Shown here: positions 7,999 to 15,086 of the stretch, in pieces
How the letters are laid out: each line of letters begins with the position of its first letter
Position numbering within the stretch: position 1 is the stretch's first letter
Origin: Spirochaetia bacterium
Lineage (GTDB): Bacteria; Spirochaetota; Spirochaetia; Treponematales; Treponemataceae
Assembly (NCBI GenBank): GCA_022768865.1
Contig: JALELH010000108.1
Span: 1 to 33,440, forward strand
Length of the DNA stretch: 33,440 nucleotides
Direction of reading: 5' to 3'
Notes under the pieces: model-generated
The model's input: the letters and a program-made list of their open reading frames with translations, nothing else
What the model was told of the DNA's origin: nothing
Database searches by the model: none
Translations under genes and position numbers: made by a program

Positions 7999-8147
7999 GA
8001 TAGGACTATAAATACGATTTCCAGTGTAAGTGGACACGATTTCCACTATAAGTGGACATAATGTCCAGCACTTATGGACATCATTTCCATCAATGATGGA
8101 CATCATCTTAATAGTCCATAAGCAACGTTTTATAGGACGTATAAATA
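7999..8147. repeat. 22-bp-period array of TCCA-N7-TGGACA units with flanking direct repeats
   Basis: Four contiguous 22-bp units (8015-8036, 8037-8058, 8059-8080, 8081-8102) each contain TCCA-N7-TGGACA. A decayed fifth follows (8103-8124). The four-base arms are constant while the seven central bases differ (gtgtaag, ctataag, gcactta, tcaatga). Two units are nearly perfect palindromes. The block is flanked by imperfect direct repeats (ATAGGACTATAAATAC at about 7999 and ATAGGACGTATAAATAC at about 8132). A GGGCT/AGCCC hairpin is at 7981-7996. No coding frame is credible here. Confidence 0.75.
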
Positions 8148-8175
8148 CAGAGTTTAAGAATTAACAGCTTATATT

Positions 8176-8290
8176 GCAAATAAACGCCGTAGGCAGGTTC
8201 AGGAATGAAAAATGGCGAAAGTTACGACATACATCGGTTTCTAAAGAGCATTTACTTTCGCCATGGTTCTGCCGGAAGGCGTTTATTTGC
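8176..8290. repeat. Structured dispersed repeat, copy B (nested inverted repeats)
   Basis: The outer arms are a perfect 13-bp inverted repeat (GCAAATAAACGCC at 8176-8188, GGCGTTTATTTGC at 8278-8290). Just inside, GGCAG pairs with CTGCC across small internal loops. The inner arms are a perfect 11-bp inverted repeat (8212-8222 and 8254-8264, ATGGCGAAAGT type). The 115-bp unit could fold as one long hairpin. Read on the minus strand it shares blocks with copy A at 1079-1238. It lies downstream of argD and may also stop or stabilise the arg transcript. Confidence 0.75.
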
Positions 8291-8321
8291 GTTAAAAAAA
8301 CATTAATTCATTTTGATTAAT

Positions 8322-9482
8322 TTATTTTTCGGATAGAACTTCCTGTAATATTGCAAGTCCCTTGTCTATGTCCTTCATTGTAATGTTAAGTGGCGGCACA
8401 AACCTTAGAACTTCGCTGCCGGCTGTAGAAAAAAGCAGTCCTTTTTCAAGGCAGGCTTTTTCGTATTCCACAGGATTGTTCTTTACCTGCACGCCGATTA
8501 CAAGGCCCATGCCGCGCACATCAACTACGCAAGGAAGGTTCCAGCCTTTAATAGTCTGGCGGATATAGTCGCCCTTCTGGTTTACGGAATCCATAAAACC
8601 AGGCTTTGTAAGTTCATCTAAAACAACATTTGCTGCAGCACAGGCAAGAGGGTTTCCGCCAAAGGTAGACTGATGGTCGCCTGCAGTAAACACATTGCCC
8701 TTTCCGCGCCACATGCATGCTCCCATAGGAACACCGCCTGCAATGGCCTTTGCAAGGGTTACGACTTCAGGTTCAACACCGTAAATGTCGGAACAAAGAA
8801 GGGCACCGCATCTTCCCATACCGGTCTGGACTTCATCGCAGATGACGATGGCACCTGCATCGCGTGCTGCCTTTGCACATGCCTTTGCCCATTCCTTATC
8901 CAGGGGTAGAACGCCGCCTTCACACTGAACGCATTCAAACATTACGGCTGCCGTTGTTTCATCAAAGGCAGTTTTCAAGGCATCAAAGTCATTTGGTTCA
9001 AGATATTTAAAGCCTTCCACATAAGGACCAAAACATTCCGGATGGAACTTATCCTGGCCTGTTGCCGTCAAAGTTGTAAGGGGTCTGCCGTGGAAAGATT
9101 TCTTTAATGTTACGATTGTCCTTCTTTTTGAACCGCCGTTAAGCCAGCCGTATTTTCTTGCAAGCTTTACGGCACATTCATTTGCTTCTGCACCGCTGTT
9201 GCCGAAGAATACGCCTTCAAAGCCTGTTGCCTTTAGAAGTTTAGCAGCATATTCGTTGCCTACATCGCTTGTAAAATAGTTGCAGATGTGTATCTGCTTT
9301 TTTGCCTGAGCGGCAATTGCCTTTACAAGCTTTTTGTAGTTGTGGCCAAGGCAGTTTACGGCAATGCCTGCAAGGAAGTCTACATATTTTTTGCCGTTTA
9401 CGTCAGTAAGGGTTGAACCCTTGCCTTTTACAAAGGTTACGTCAAAAGAACCGTAATTATTTAATATCTGTTTGTTTCCCAT
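8322..9482 (-). CDS. argD: Acetylornithine aminotransferase
   Basis: This 386-aa class-III PLP aminotransferase is of normal ArgD length. It converts N-acetylglutamate semialdehyde to N-acetylornithine with glutamate as amino donor, in the cytoplasm. Landmarks are GNSGAEANE (94-102, phosphate binding), CDEVQTGMGR (215-224, with Asp216 contacting the PLP ring nitrogen) and the Schiff-base lysine in TLAKAIAGG (Lys245), followed by the STFGGNPLA segment. A Shine-Dalgarno (AAGGAA) precedes the ATG. It is the last gene of argJ-argB-argD, with 13 bp between argB and argD. ArgD enzymes may also serve lysine synthesis (succinyl-diaminopimelate transamination); this cannot be judged from the sequence. 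Confidence 0.93.
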   Translation of the reverse strand: MGNKQILNNYGSFDVTFVKGKGSTLTDVNGKKYVDFLAGIAVNCLGHNYKKLVKAIAAQAKKQIHICNYFTSDVGNEYAAKLLKATGFEGVFFGNSGAEANECAVKLARKYGWLNGGSKRRTIVTLKKSFHGRPLTTLTATGQDKFHPECFGPYVEGFKYLEPNDFDALKTAFDETTAAVMFECVQCEGGVLPLDKEWAKACAKAARDAGAIVICDEVQTGMGRCGALLCSDIYGVEPEVVTLAKAIAGGVPMGACMWRGKGNVFTAGDHQSTFGGNPLACAAANVVLDELTKPGFMDSVNQKGDYIRQTIKGWNLPCVVDVRGMGLVIGVQVKNNPVEYEKACLEKGLLFSTAGSEVLRFVPPLNITMKDIDKGLAILQEVLSEK

Positions 9483-9495
9483 TTATAATTCCTTA

Positions 9496-10395
9496 TTAGT
9501 AAATCATTGTGCCGATACCGCGGTCGCTGAACATTTCTATTAAAAGTGAATGAGGAACACGGCCGTCTATAATGTGCGTTCTTGGAACGCCGCCGTTTCT
9601 TGCAAGAAGACAGCATTCAATTTTAGGAATCATGCCGCCGGAAATGATTCCTTCATCAAAATATTTCTGCACGTCATTTAATCGTATGCGCTGGATAAGG
9701 CTTTTTGGATCGTTCATGTCGCGCAGAACGCCCGGAACATTGGTAAGCTGCACAAACTTTTCTGCATTAAGGGCAATGGCAATTTTTGCAGCGGCAGTGT
9801 CAGCGTTAATGTTGTAGCGCACGTTTTCTTCTGTTTCGCTCAATGCAATAGTTGAAACTACAGGAATGGTATTTTCGTTTAAAAGGCTCTGAAGGATTTC
9901 CGGATTTACCTGCGTAACTTCTCCTACAAAGCCGTAGTCTACGCCGTCTCCTTTATCAAGTTTCTTTGCACGGATTAAGCCGCCGTCTGTTCCGCTTAAA
10001 CCTACAGCCTTTCCTCCCTGCTGAACAAGCATGCCTACAATGCCCTTATTAAGCTTGCCTGCAAGAACCATCTGAACTATTTCCATGGTTTCTGCATCAG
10101 TATAGCGCAGTCCGTTGATGAACTTTGATTCCTTGCCTACTTTTTCAAGCATGGCGTTGATTTCCGGTCCGCCGCCATGAACAAGAACAACCTTAACGCC
10201 GATTGTATTAAGAAGAACAATGTCTTCCATTACGTAGCGCTTAAGTTCTTCGTTAAGCATGGCATTGCCGCCGTATTTTACGACAACAGTTTTTCCAACC
10301 CAGTGCCTGAAGTAAGGCAAAGCCTGAACAAGAACGCTAGACCACTGGTTGCTGTCCAGCGGCGGCAATGTATGTGCAGTAATTTCTTCACTCAT
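9496..10395 (-). CDS. argB: N-acetylglutamate kinase
   Basis: This 299-aa amino-acid kinase phosphorylates N-acetylglutamate in the second step of arginine synthesis. KYGGNAM (40-46) and HGGGPEIN (73-80) form the nucleotide and substrate sites. The protein is about 40 residues longer than E. coli ArgB at the N-terminus, where an amphipathic stretch (VLVQALPYFRHWVGK, about 21-35) matches the N-helix of hexameric, arginine-inhibited kinases. Feedback inhibition by arginine is therefore likely, as expected where ArgJ recycles the acetyl group. A Shine-Dalgarno (AAGGAA) is present. It follows argJ after 92 bp that contain two strong hairpins. Confidence 0.95.
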   Translation of the reverse strand: MSEEITAHTLPPLDSNQWSSVLVQALPYFRHWVGKTVVVKYGGNAMLNEELKRYVMEDIVLLNTIGVKVVLVHGGGPEINAMLEKVGKESKFINGLRYTDAETMEIVQMVLAGKLNKGIVGMLVQQGGKAVGLSGTDGGLIRAKKLDKGDGVDYGFVGEVTQVNPEILQSLLNENTIPVVSTIALSETEENVRYNINADTAAAKIAIALNAEKFVQLTNVPGVLRDMNDPKSLIQRIRLNDVQKYFDEGIISGGMIPKIECCLLARNGGVPRTHIIDGRVPHSLLIEMFSDRGIGTMIY

Positions 10396-10426
10396 AATTT
10401 ATTCCTTATAAAAAAATAAAAAACTG

Positions 10427-10460
10427 TCGAGAATTGCATTTGCAAGAATGCAATTCTCGA
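10427..10460. repeat. Perfect 14-bp hairpin in the argJ-argB intercistronic gap
   Basis: TCGAGAATTGCATT and AATGCAATTCTCGA are perfectly complementary with a 6-nt loop. No T run follows on the minus strand, which argues against a simple terminator. The core matches the palindrome at 1129-1152. Confidence 0.75.
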
Positions 10461-10485
10461 GGGAAAACGGCTTTGCCGTTTTCCC
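10461..10485. repeat. Perfect 11-bp hairpin adjoining the argJ stop
   Basis: GGGAAAACGGC and GCCGTTTTCCC pair perfectly with a 3-nt loop. It starts on the base after the preceding hairpin and ends 2 bp before the argJ stop codon. It may protect the argJ 3' end from exonucleases or lower transcription into argB. Confidence 0.75.
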
Positions 10486-10487
10486 GG

Positions 10488-11774
10488 CTAACTGCGGTAG
10501 TCACCATTTATTTTTACGTAATCGTAGGTAAGGTCGCATCCCCATGCTGTTCCTTCTGCGCTGCCGTCCTGAAGGACAACTTCAATTTCAACAGCTTCTT
10601 CTGCAAGAATGGCAGCTGCCTTTTCTTCATCAAAAGAAAGTCCAACGCCGTTATGAACAACTTCTATTTTTCCGCCGCACTTGTCGCAGCCGTAAACCTG
10701 GAACTTTTCTTCTTCAGGAGTATCAAAGTATCTTTTTGAATTCTTCCTGCTTGAAAAATAAACACAGGCTTTGTCCGGGTTGAATTCAGCACCGCTGTAA
10801 CCCATGGCGCACATGATTCTTCCGCAGTTGGCATCGCGGCCAAACATAGCTGCCTTTACAAGGTTAGACTTGATTACATACTTTGCAAGGGTTCTGGCTG
10901 TTTCAACATCCTTTGCTCCTTTTACAGTGCATTCAACAAGATGGCTTGCACCTTCTCCGTCTGCTGCAATCTTCATTGCCATATTCGTATTAAGCACATT
11001 AAGTGCCTTAAGGAAGGCATCGAAGTCTGCTCCTTCTGAAACAATTTCCTTGTTTCCTGCAAGTCCGTTGGCCATAATGGTAAGGGTGTCGTTTGTAGAC
11101 ATATCACCGTCAATGGAAACGCAGTTGTAGGTTCCCTTTACAGTTTCCTTTAATGCCTTATTGAGCATTTCTGAAGAAATGGCGCAGTCAGTTGTAACAA
11201 AAGAAAGCATGGTCCCCATGTTGATGTGAATCATTCCGCTGCCCTTGCACATGGCACCAATATGAATCTTCTTTCCGTCTATTTCTGTTTCAACGGCACA
11301 TTCCTTATAATGGGTATCAGTTGTCATAATTGCAGTTCTTGCTTCCTTATGACCTTCTGCAGAAAGACCTGCCTTAAGCCTGTCAAAGTTTTCTTCTATC
11401 TTTTCTACAGGCACCTGCTGACCGATGATTCCTGTTGAGCAGACAATTACATTTTCAGGAGCAATGCCAAAGCCCTTTGCCGTAAAGTCAGCCATACGGA
11501 GTGCATTTTTATAGCCTTCTTCACCTGTGCAGGCATTGGCATAGCAGACATTGCAGATTGCAGCCTGCATTTTTCCTCCGGCAATATTTTTCTTTGTAAG
11601 CTTTACACATTCTGCCTTTACGCGGTTACTTGTAAAAATTCCCGCTGCGTTGCACATTACCTGGCTGTATACTAAAGCCGTATCATTGGTTGTTCTGGAA
11701 GCCTTAAGCCCGCAGTGAATTCCGTTTGCCGTAAAACCTTTTGGAGCACAAACTCCACCGTCAATAAAATGCAT
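10488..11774 (-). CDS. argJ: Bifunctional ornithine acetyltransferase / N-acetylglutamate synthase
   Basis: This 428-aa protein transfers acetyl from N-acetylornithine to glutamate, which closes the cyclic arginine pathway. It is made as one chain that cuts itself into alpha and beta subunits. The processing motif GSGMIHINMGTML (178-190) puts the nucleophile at Thr188; the residue before it is Gly rather than the more usual Ala. The C-terminal WGCDLTYDYVKINGDYR is highly typical. An unusual segment at about 343-372 carries CDKCGG (363-368), which looks like half of a metal site. A good Shine-Dalgarno (AGGAG) and a 26-nt leader precede the ATG. argC, argF, argG and argH are not in the window. 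Confidence 0.95.
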   Translation of the reverse strand: MHFIDGGVCAPKGFTANGIHCGLKASRTTNDTALVYSQVMCNAAGIFTSNRVKAECVKLTKKNIAGGKMQAAICNVCYANACTGEEGYKNALRMADFTAKGFGIAPENVIVCSTGIIGQQVPVEKIEENFDRLKAGLSAEGHKEARTAIMTTDTHYKECAVETEIDGKKIHIGAMCKGSGMIHINMGTMLSFVTTDCAISSEMLNKALKETVKGTYNCVSIDGDMSTNDTLTIMANGLAGNKEIVSEGADFDAFLKALNVLNTNMAMKIAADGEGASHLVECTVKGAKDVETARTLAKYVIKSNLVKAAMFGRDANCGRIMCAMGYSGAEFNPDKACVYFSSRKNSKRYFDTPEEEKFQVYGCDKCGGKIEVVHNGVGLSFDEEKAAAILAEEAVEIEVVLQDGSAEGTAWGCDLTYDYVKINGDYRS

Positions 11775-11806
11775 AAATATACACTCCTTTTGTATAATTT
11801 TGCATA

Positions 11807-11835
11807 AATATACTACGTTATGTTTATTTATTCAA
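11807..11835 (-). promoter_or_regulatory. Promoter of argJ-argB-argD with a possible ARG-box half site
   Basis: On the minus strand: TTGAAT (11830-11835), a 17-bp spacer, TATATT (11807-11812). The predicted leader is about 26 nt and includes the argJ Shine-Dalgarno. The -35 lies in ATTGAATAAATAAACAT, whose TGAAT-AT-rich pattern resembles one half of an ArgR operator. That resemblance is weak, and no ArgR gene is seen. Confidence 0.55.
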
Positions 11836-11890
11836 TAATTTTGACTTTAATTAATTGATTTTAAAGGAATAATTTAAGCAGAAGAAATAT

Positions 11891-11918
11891 TTATCAATTT
11901 GTTTTTTTTTTATATAAT
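11891..11918 (+). promoter_or_regulatory. Promoter of the FNT-family gene
   Basis: A perfect TATAAT (11913-11918) lies 7 nt before the ATG at 11926, with a weak TTATCA at 11891-11896 (16-bp spacing). There is no Shine-Dalgarno; a leaderless transcript is predicted. Confidence 0.5.
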
Positions 11919-11925
11919 CACCGGC

Positions 11926-12546
11926 ATGAAAAACATTATGAATATTTTTGTCAGGGCTTTTTTAACGGGCCTTGCTATTGGCGTGGGCGGCACGGTTTTT
12001 TTAAGTGCAGAAAATAAAGTTGCAGGTGCTTTCCTTTTCGGAACAGGGCTTTTTACAATCCTTACTTTTGGCTTTTACCTTTATACAGGTAAGGTCGGAT
12101 ACATTGTAGAAAACAAACCTAAATACATTGGAGAAGTTGCCTTAATCTGGCTCGGGAACTTTACAGGCACTTTTGTTTTTGCAAAATTGCTTTTATTAAC
12201 ACGTGTTGCAGGCATTTCTGCCAAAGCCATGGCATTGTGTGAAGTAAAGATGAACGACAGCATTTTAAGTCTTTTTGTTCTGGCAATTTTCTGCGGCATG
12301 CTTATGTTTATTGCTGCTGACGGCTACAAAAAGATTCCCCATGAAACAGGAAAATGCCTTGCAGTTTTTCTGCCTGTAATGGCTTTTATTTTAAGCGGAT
12401 TTGAACACTGCATTGCAAACATGTTCTACTTTAGCCTTGCTTCTGCATGGACTTTAAAAAGCTTTGGTTTCCTGCTTGTAATGACATTGGGCAATGCAGC
12501 AGGCGGCATGATAATTCCAGCATGCAGAAAATTAATGACGGAATAA
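11926..12546 (+). CDS. Formate/nitrite transporter (FNT) family membrane channel
   Basis: This 206-aa protein has about six membrane segments and the FNT hallmark GFEHCIANMFYF (about 158-169), plus the matching N-terminal half-repeat TGLAIGVGGTVFL. FNT channels are pentamers of aquaporin-like fold that pass formate, nitrite, hydrosulfide or other small acids. This one is short compared with FocA (about 285 aa), like a compact FNT subgroup known from anaerobes. The substrate cannot be assigned. The ATG at 11926 is preferred over a TTG at 11899, which lies upstream of the -10 box. It converges with gltX and shares its terminator. Confidence 0.85.
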   Translation: MKNIMNIFVRAFLTGLAIGVGGTVFLSAENKVAGAFLFGTGLFTILTFGFYLYTGKVGYIVENKPKYIGEVALIWLGNFTGTFVFAKLLLLTRVAGISAKAMALCEVKMNDSILSLFVLAIFCGMLMFIAADGYKKIPHETGKCLAVFLPVMAFILSGFEHCIANMFYFSLASAWTLKSFGFLLVMTLGNAAGGMIIPACRKLMTE

Positions 12547-12567
12547 ATACTAGATTATATAAAAAGA

Positions 12568-12600
12568 AAGCCTTCAGCGTTTAACTGAAGGCTTTTTTTA
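12568..12600. terminator. Bidirectional terminator between the FNT gene and gltX
   Basis: A perfect 10-bp stem (AAGCCTTCAG at 12568-12577, CTGAAGGCTT at 12585-12594) with a 7-nt loop has Ts on its right and As on its left. It can end both convergent genes. Confidence 0.9.
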
Positions 12601-14172
12601 TTAGAAGGCGGCAAGTGTTTTTTCTACACGTGCTACTGCCCTTTCCTTGCCAAGAATCCAGATTGAACCGATGAGCGGCGGTGAAACCCTTGAACCTGTA
12701 ACGGCCATGCGTACAGGCATCATAAAGTCGCCAAGCTTGATTCCAAGTTCTTCTGCATATTTTTTTGCAAGGGCTTCTGCTGCTTCATGTTCCATACCGA
12801 AGATTTCTGCAACGTAAGTCTTTGCCTTTTCAAGAACTTCTTTTGTTTTTGCTTCATCAAGTTTTTTAGGAATGATGTTTTCCTTTGGCGGAACGGCAGG
12901 CTCAGTAAACAGGAAGTGAACCATTTCTGCAGCATCACAAAGGAAGTGCAGCCTTTCCTTGATTAAAGGCATTACTGCCATGAGCTGTTTCTTAACATCA
13001 GCAGAAGACATATTCATGGAAGCATCAACGCAAACAGGTTCGCCGTCTGCACCAAGAGCAACGCCAGAATATTCAGGGCCAACCTTTGGCTTTGGCTGCG
13101 GATTATCAGGATTAATTTCCAAAGTTGCATCTCCTGTTCCTGTAATAAACGGAAGAACCCACTTGTAAAGTTCTTCATCAGAAAGTGCGCGGATGTACTG
13201 TCCGTTATACCATTCAAGCTTTTTATAGTCAAAAACAGCAGGTGCCTTGTTCAAATGTTCAAGGCGGAATTTCTGGCCAAGTTCTTCAAGAGTATACATA
13301 TCACGGCCATCATCATAGGAACAGCCAAGAAGTGCTACATAGTTTACTATTGCCTGAGGCAGGTAACCGCGGGCACGGAATTCATTTAATGATGTTGAAC
13401 CATGGCGCTTGGAAAGTTTTTTACCGTCGCTGCCGTTTACCATTGGAAGGTGGCAGAATTCAGGATGTTCCCAGACGAATGAACGGTACATCTGAACATG
13501 AAGCGGTGTAGAAGGAATCCATTCCTGTGCACGCATAACATGTGTAATTTTCATAAGGTGATCATCTACAATATTTGCAAGGTGATATGTCGGGAATCCG
13601 TCACTCTTTAAAAGAACCGGATCCGGAGAAATGTCTTCGTTGTTCCATTCAATGTCACCAAGAAGATGGTCGTGAAACTTTGTCTTTCCTTCAAGAGGAA
13701 CCTTAAGGCGGATTACGTAAGGCTTGCCTGCATCAAGATTTGCCTTAACTTCTTCCGGAGTCAGGTGGCGGCAGTTCCTGTCATAGCCAGGTGCCATTTT
13801 GTTTTCTGTCTGGATTTTGCGGATGCGTTCAAGACGTTCTGAATCACAGAAACAGTAATATGCTTCACCATTTTCTATAAGTTTCATTGCATATTTTTTA
13901 TAAAGTTCAAAACGTTCAGACTGAACATAAGGACCATATTCACCGCCTTTTGAACCGCCTTCATCCCAGTCAATGCCAAGCCAGTCCATTGTGTCATAAA
14001 GGTTCTGGACATATTTTTCATCAAAACGCGTGCGGTCAGTATCTTCAAGACGAAGAATGAATTTTCCACCCTGTGAACGGGCAAAAAGATAATTAAAAAG
14101 TGCAGTACGGACACCACCAATGTGCTGCATACCTGTTGGCGATGGAGCATAACGAACTCTAACTTCAGACAT
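12601..14172 (-). CDS. gltX: Glutamyl-tRNA synthetase
   Basis: This 523-aa class-I aminoacyl-tRNA synthetase charges tRNA-Glu. The HIGH-type motif is MQHIGG (15-20) within PSPTGMQHIGGVRTALFNY, and the KMSKS-type loop is KKLSKRHG (251-258). A zinc site with spacing C-x-C-x24-C-x-H is intact (Cys107, Cys109, Cys134, His136), the same spacing as in E. coli GluRS. In the anticodon-binding half there is a Pro/Gly-rich segment at about 346-385 (PDNPQPKPKVGPEYSG region) that seems inserted relative to typical enzymes. Whether it is discriminating (Glu only) or also charges tRNA-Gln cannot be told. An AGAGG Shine-Dalgarno lies 9 nt before the ATG. Confidence 0.96.
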   Translation of the reverse strand: MSEVRVRYAPSPTGMQHIGGVRTALFNYLFARSQGGKFILRLEDTDRTRFDEKYVQNLYDTMDWLGIDWDEGGSKGGEYGPYVQSERFELYKKYAMKLIENGEAYYCFCDSERLERIRKIQTENKMAPGYDRNCRHLTPEEVKANLDAGKPYVIRLKVPLEGKTKFHDHLLGDIEWNNEDISPDPVLLKSDGFPTYHLANIVDDHLMKITHVMRAQEWIPSTPLHVQMYRSFVWEHPEFCHLPMVNGSDGKKLSKRHGSTSLNEFRARGYLPQAIVNYVALLGCSYDDGRDMYTLEELGQKFRLEHLNKAPAVFDYKKLEWYNGQYIRALSDEELYKWVLPFITGTGDATLEINPDNPQPKPKVGPEYSGVALGADGEPVCVDASMNMSSADVKKQLMAVMPLIKERLHFLCDAAEMVHFLFTEPAVPPKENIIPKKLDEAKTKEVLEKAKTYVAEIFGMEHEAAEALAKKYAEELGIKLGDFMMPVRMAVTGSRVSPPLIGSIWILGKERAVARVEKTLAAF

Positions 14173-14260
14173 TATTTATACCTCTAAAAATTAAATTTAA
14201 TAAGCAGAATAAGACTATCGTCTGTTTAATTAATTTACGTTGCAAAATAATACTGTATTA

Positions 14261-14289
14261 TTGCTTTTTTTTCAATGATAAACTAGAAT
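14261..14289 (+). promoter_or_regulatory. Promoter of the LolD-like ATPase gene
   Basis: TTGCTT (14261-14266), a 17-bp spacer and TAGAAT (14284-14289) end 6 nt before the ATG at 14296. This predicts a leaderless mRNA. Confidence 0.6.
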
Positions 14290-14295
14290 GGAAGA

Positions 14296-15024
14296 ATGAG
14301 TATGATTGAACTTAGCGGCATCTGCAAGAACTATCAGATGGACAAAATTGTTGTAAAGGCAGTTGATGATGCATCTTTTAAAATTGAAAAGGGAGAATTT
14401 GCAGCTATTTCTGGTCCTTCTGGTTCCGGAAAATCTACACTGCTGAATATGATCGGCCTGATTGACCTGCCTACAGCCGGAACTCTTTTGCTTAACGGCA
14501 AGGATATTTATAAAGATACAAAACTTTCAATCAATACAAAACTTGGCGTAAAACTTGATAATGAACTTACAGTCCTGCGCCGCAGAAACCTTGGATTTAT
14601 TTTCCAGACCTTTAACCTGATACCAGTCCTTAACGTGCGCGAAAATATTGAACTTCCGTTGACTTTAGGTTCAACTATAGCAACCGACACAATGAATAAA
14701 AATGAGCTTAATGAATGGATTGATTTTCTTGTTGAAACAGTAGGCCTTACTTCATGGAAAAATCATAAGCCGTCTGAACTTAGCGGCGGACAGAGACAGC
14801 GTGTTGCCATTGCCCGTGCCCTTGTTACAAAAGCACCGATTATCCTTGCTGATGAACCTACTGCAAACCTTGATTCTAAAAATGGTGACCAGATCCTAGA
14901 ATTAATGAAAAAGATTAACAAGGAACTTGAAACAACTTTTGTTTTTTCAACTCACGATTCAAAAATCGTTGCCATGTCAGACCATGTAATCAAAATTTCC
15001 GACGGAAAGATTCTTTCTGCCTAA
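14296..15024 (+). CDS. LolD/MacB-family ABC transporter ATPase
   Basis: This 242-aa nucleotide-binding subunit has Walker [10 protein letters not shown] (40-48), Q-loop Gln104, the signature LSGGQ (162-166), Walker B IILADEPT (182-189) and H-loop His220. All are intact, so it should hydrolyse ATP. It belongs to the group that powers FtsX/LolC/MacB-type permeases. A short segment at about 72-92 ([18 protein letters not shown]) seems inserted before the Q-loop. The two matching permeases are on the opposite strand 2.2 kb away, and the two transcripts converge, so this is probably their ATPase although not co-transcribed. An ATG six bases on (residue 3) is an alternative start; the chosen one fits the promoter spacing. 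Confidence 0.9.
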   Translation: MSMIELSGICKNYQMDKIVVKAVDDASFKIEKGEFAAISGPSGSGKSTLLNMIGLIDLPTAGTLLLNGKDIYKDTKLSINTKLGVKLDNELTVLRRRNLGFIFQTFNLIPVLNVRENIELPLTLGSTIATDTMNKNELNEWIDFLVETVGLTSWKNHKPSELSGGQRQRVAIARALVTKAPIILADEPTANLDSKNGDQILELMKKINKELETTFVFSTHDSKIVAMSDHVIKISDGKILSA

Positions 15025-15049
15025 AAAAAAAGCTAATACTATAAAAAAT

Positions 15050-15086
15050 AAAAAGGCTATCATTAAATCAATGACAGCCTTTTTTA
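15050..15086. terminator. Bidirectional terminator between the ATPase and barrel genes
   Basis: A 14-bp inverted repeat (15051-15064 and 15070-15083) has one internal non-match, read as G-U on the minus strand. It is flanked by As and Ts and serves both converging transcripts. Confidence 0.85.

Noticed and set aside
7921..8106. 61-codon minus-strand reading frame across the repeat array
   Set aside because: It runs through the promoter and repeat units, has no ribosome site, and its protein looks like no real domain.
8015..8124. 22-bp repeats as a CRISPR array
   Set aside because: Units are contiguous with only 7 variable bases inside each, with no spacers of 25-40 bp, and there are no cas genes in the window.
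11899..11925. TTG start at 11899 for the FNT gene
   Set aside because: It lies upstream of the -10 box and would add a T-run-encoded segment (MFFFYIITG).
14173..14295. T-box leader upstream of gltX
   Set aside because: The 123-bp divergent gap is too short and lacks the T-box sequence and specifier-loop features.
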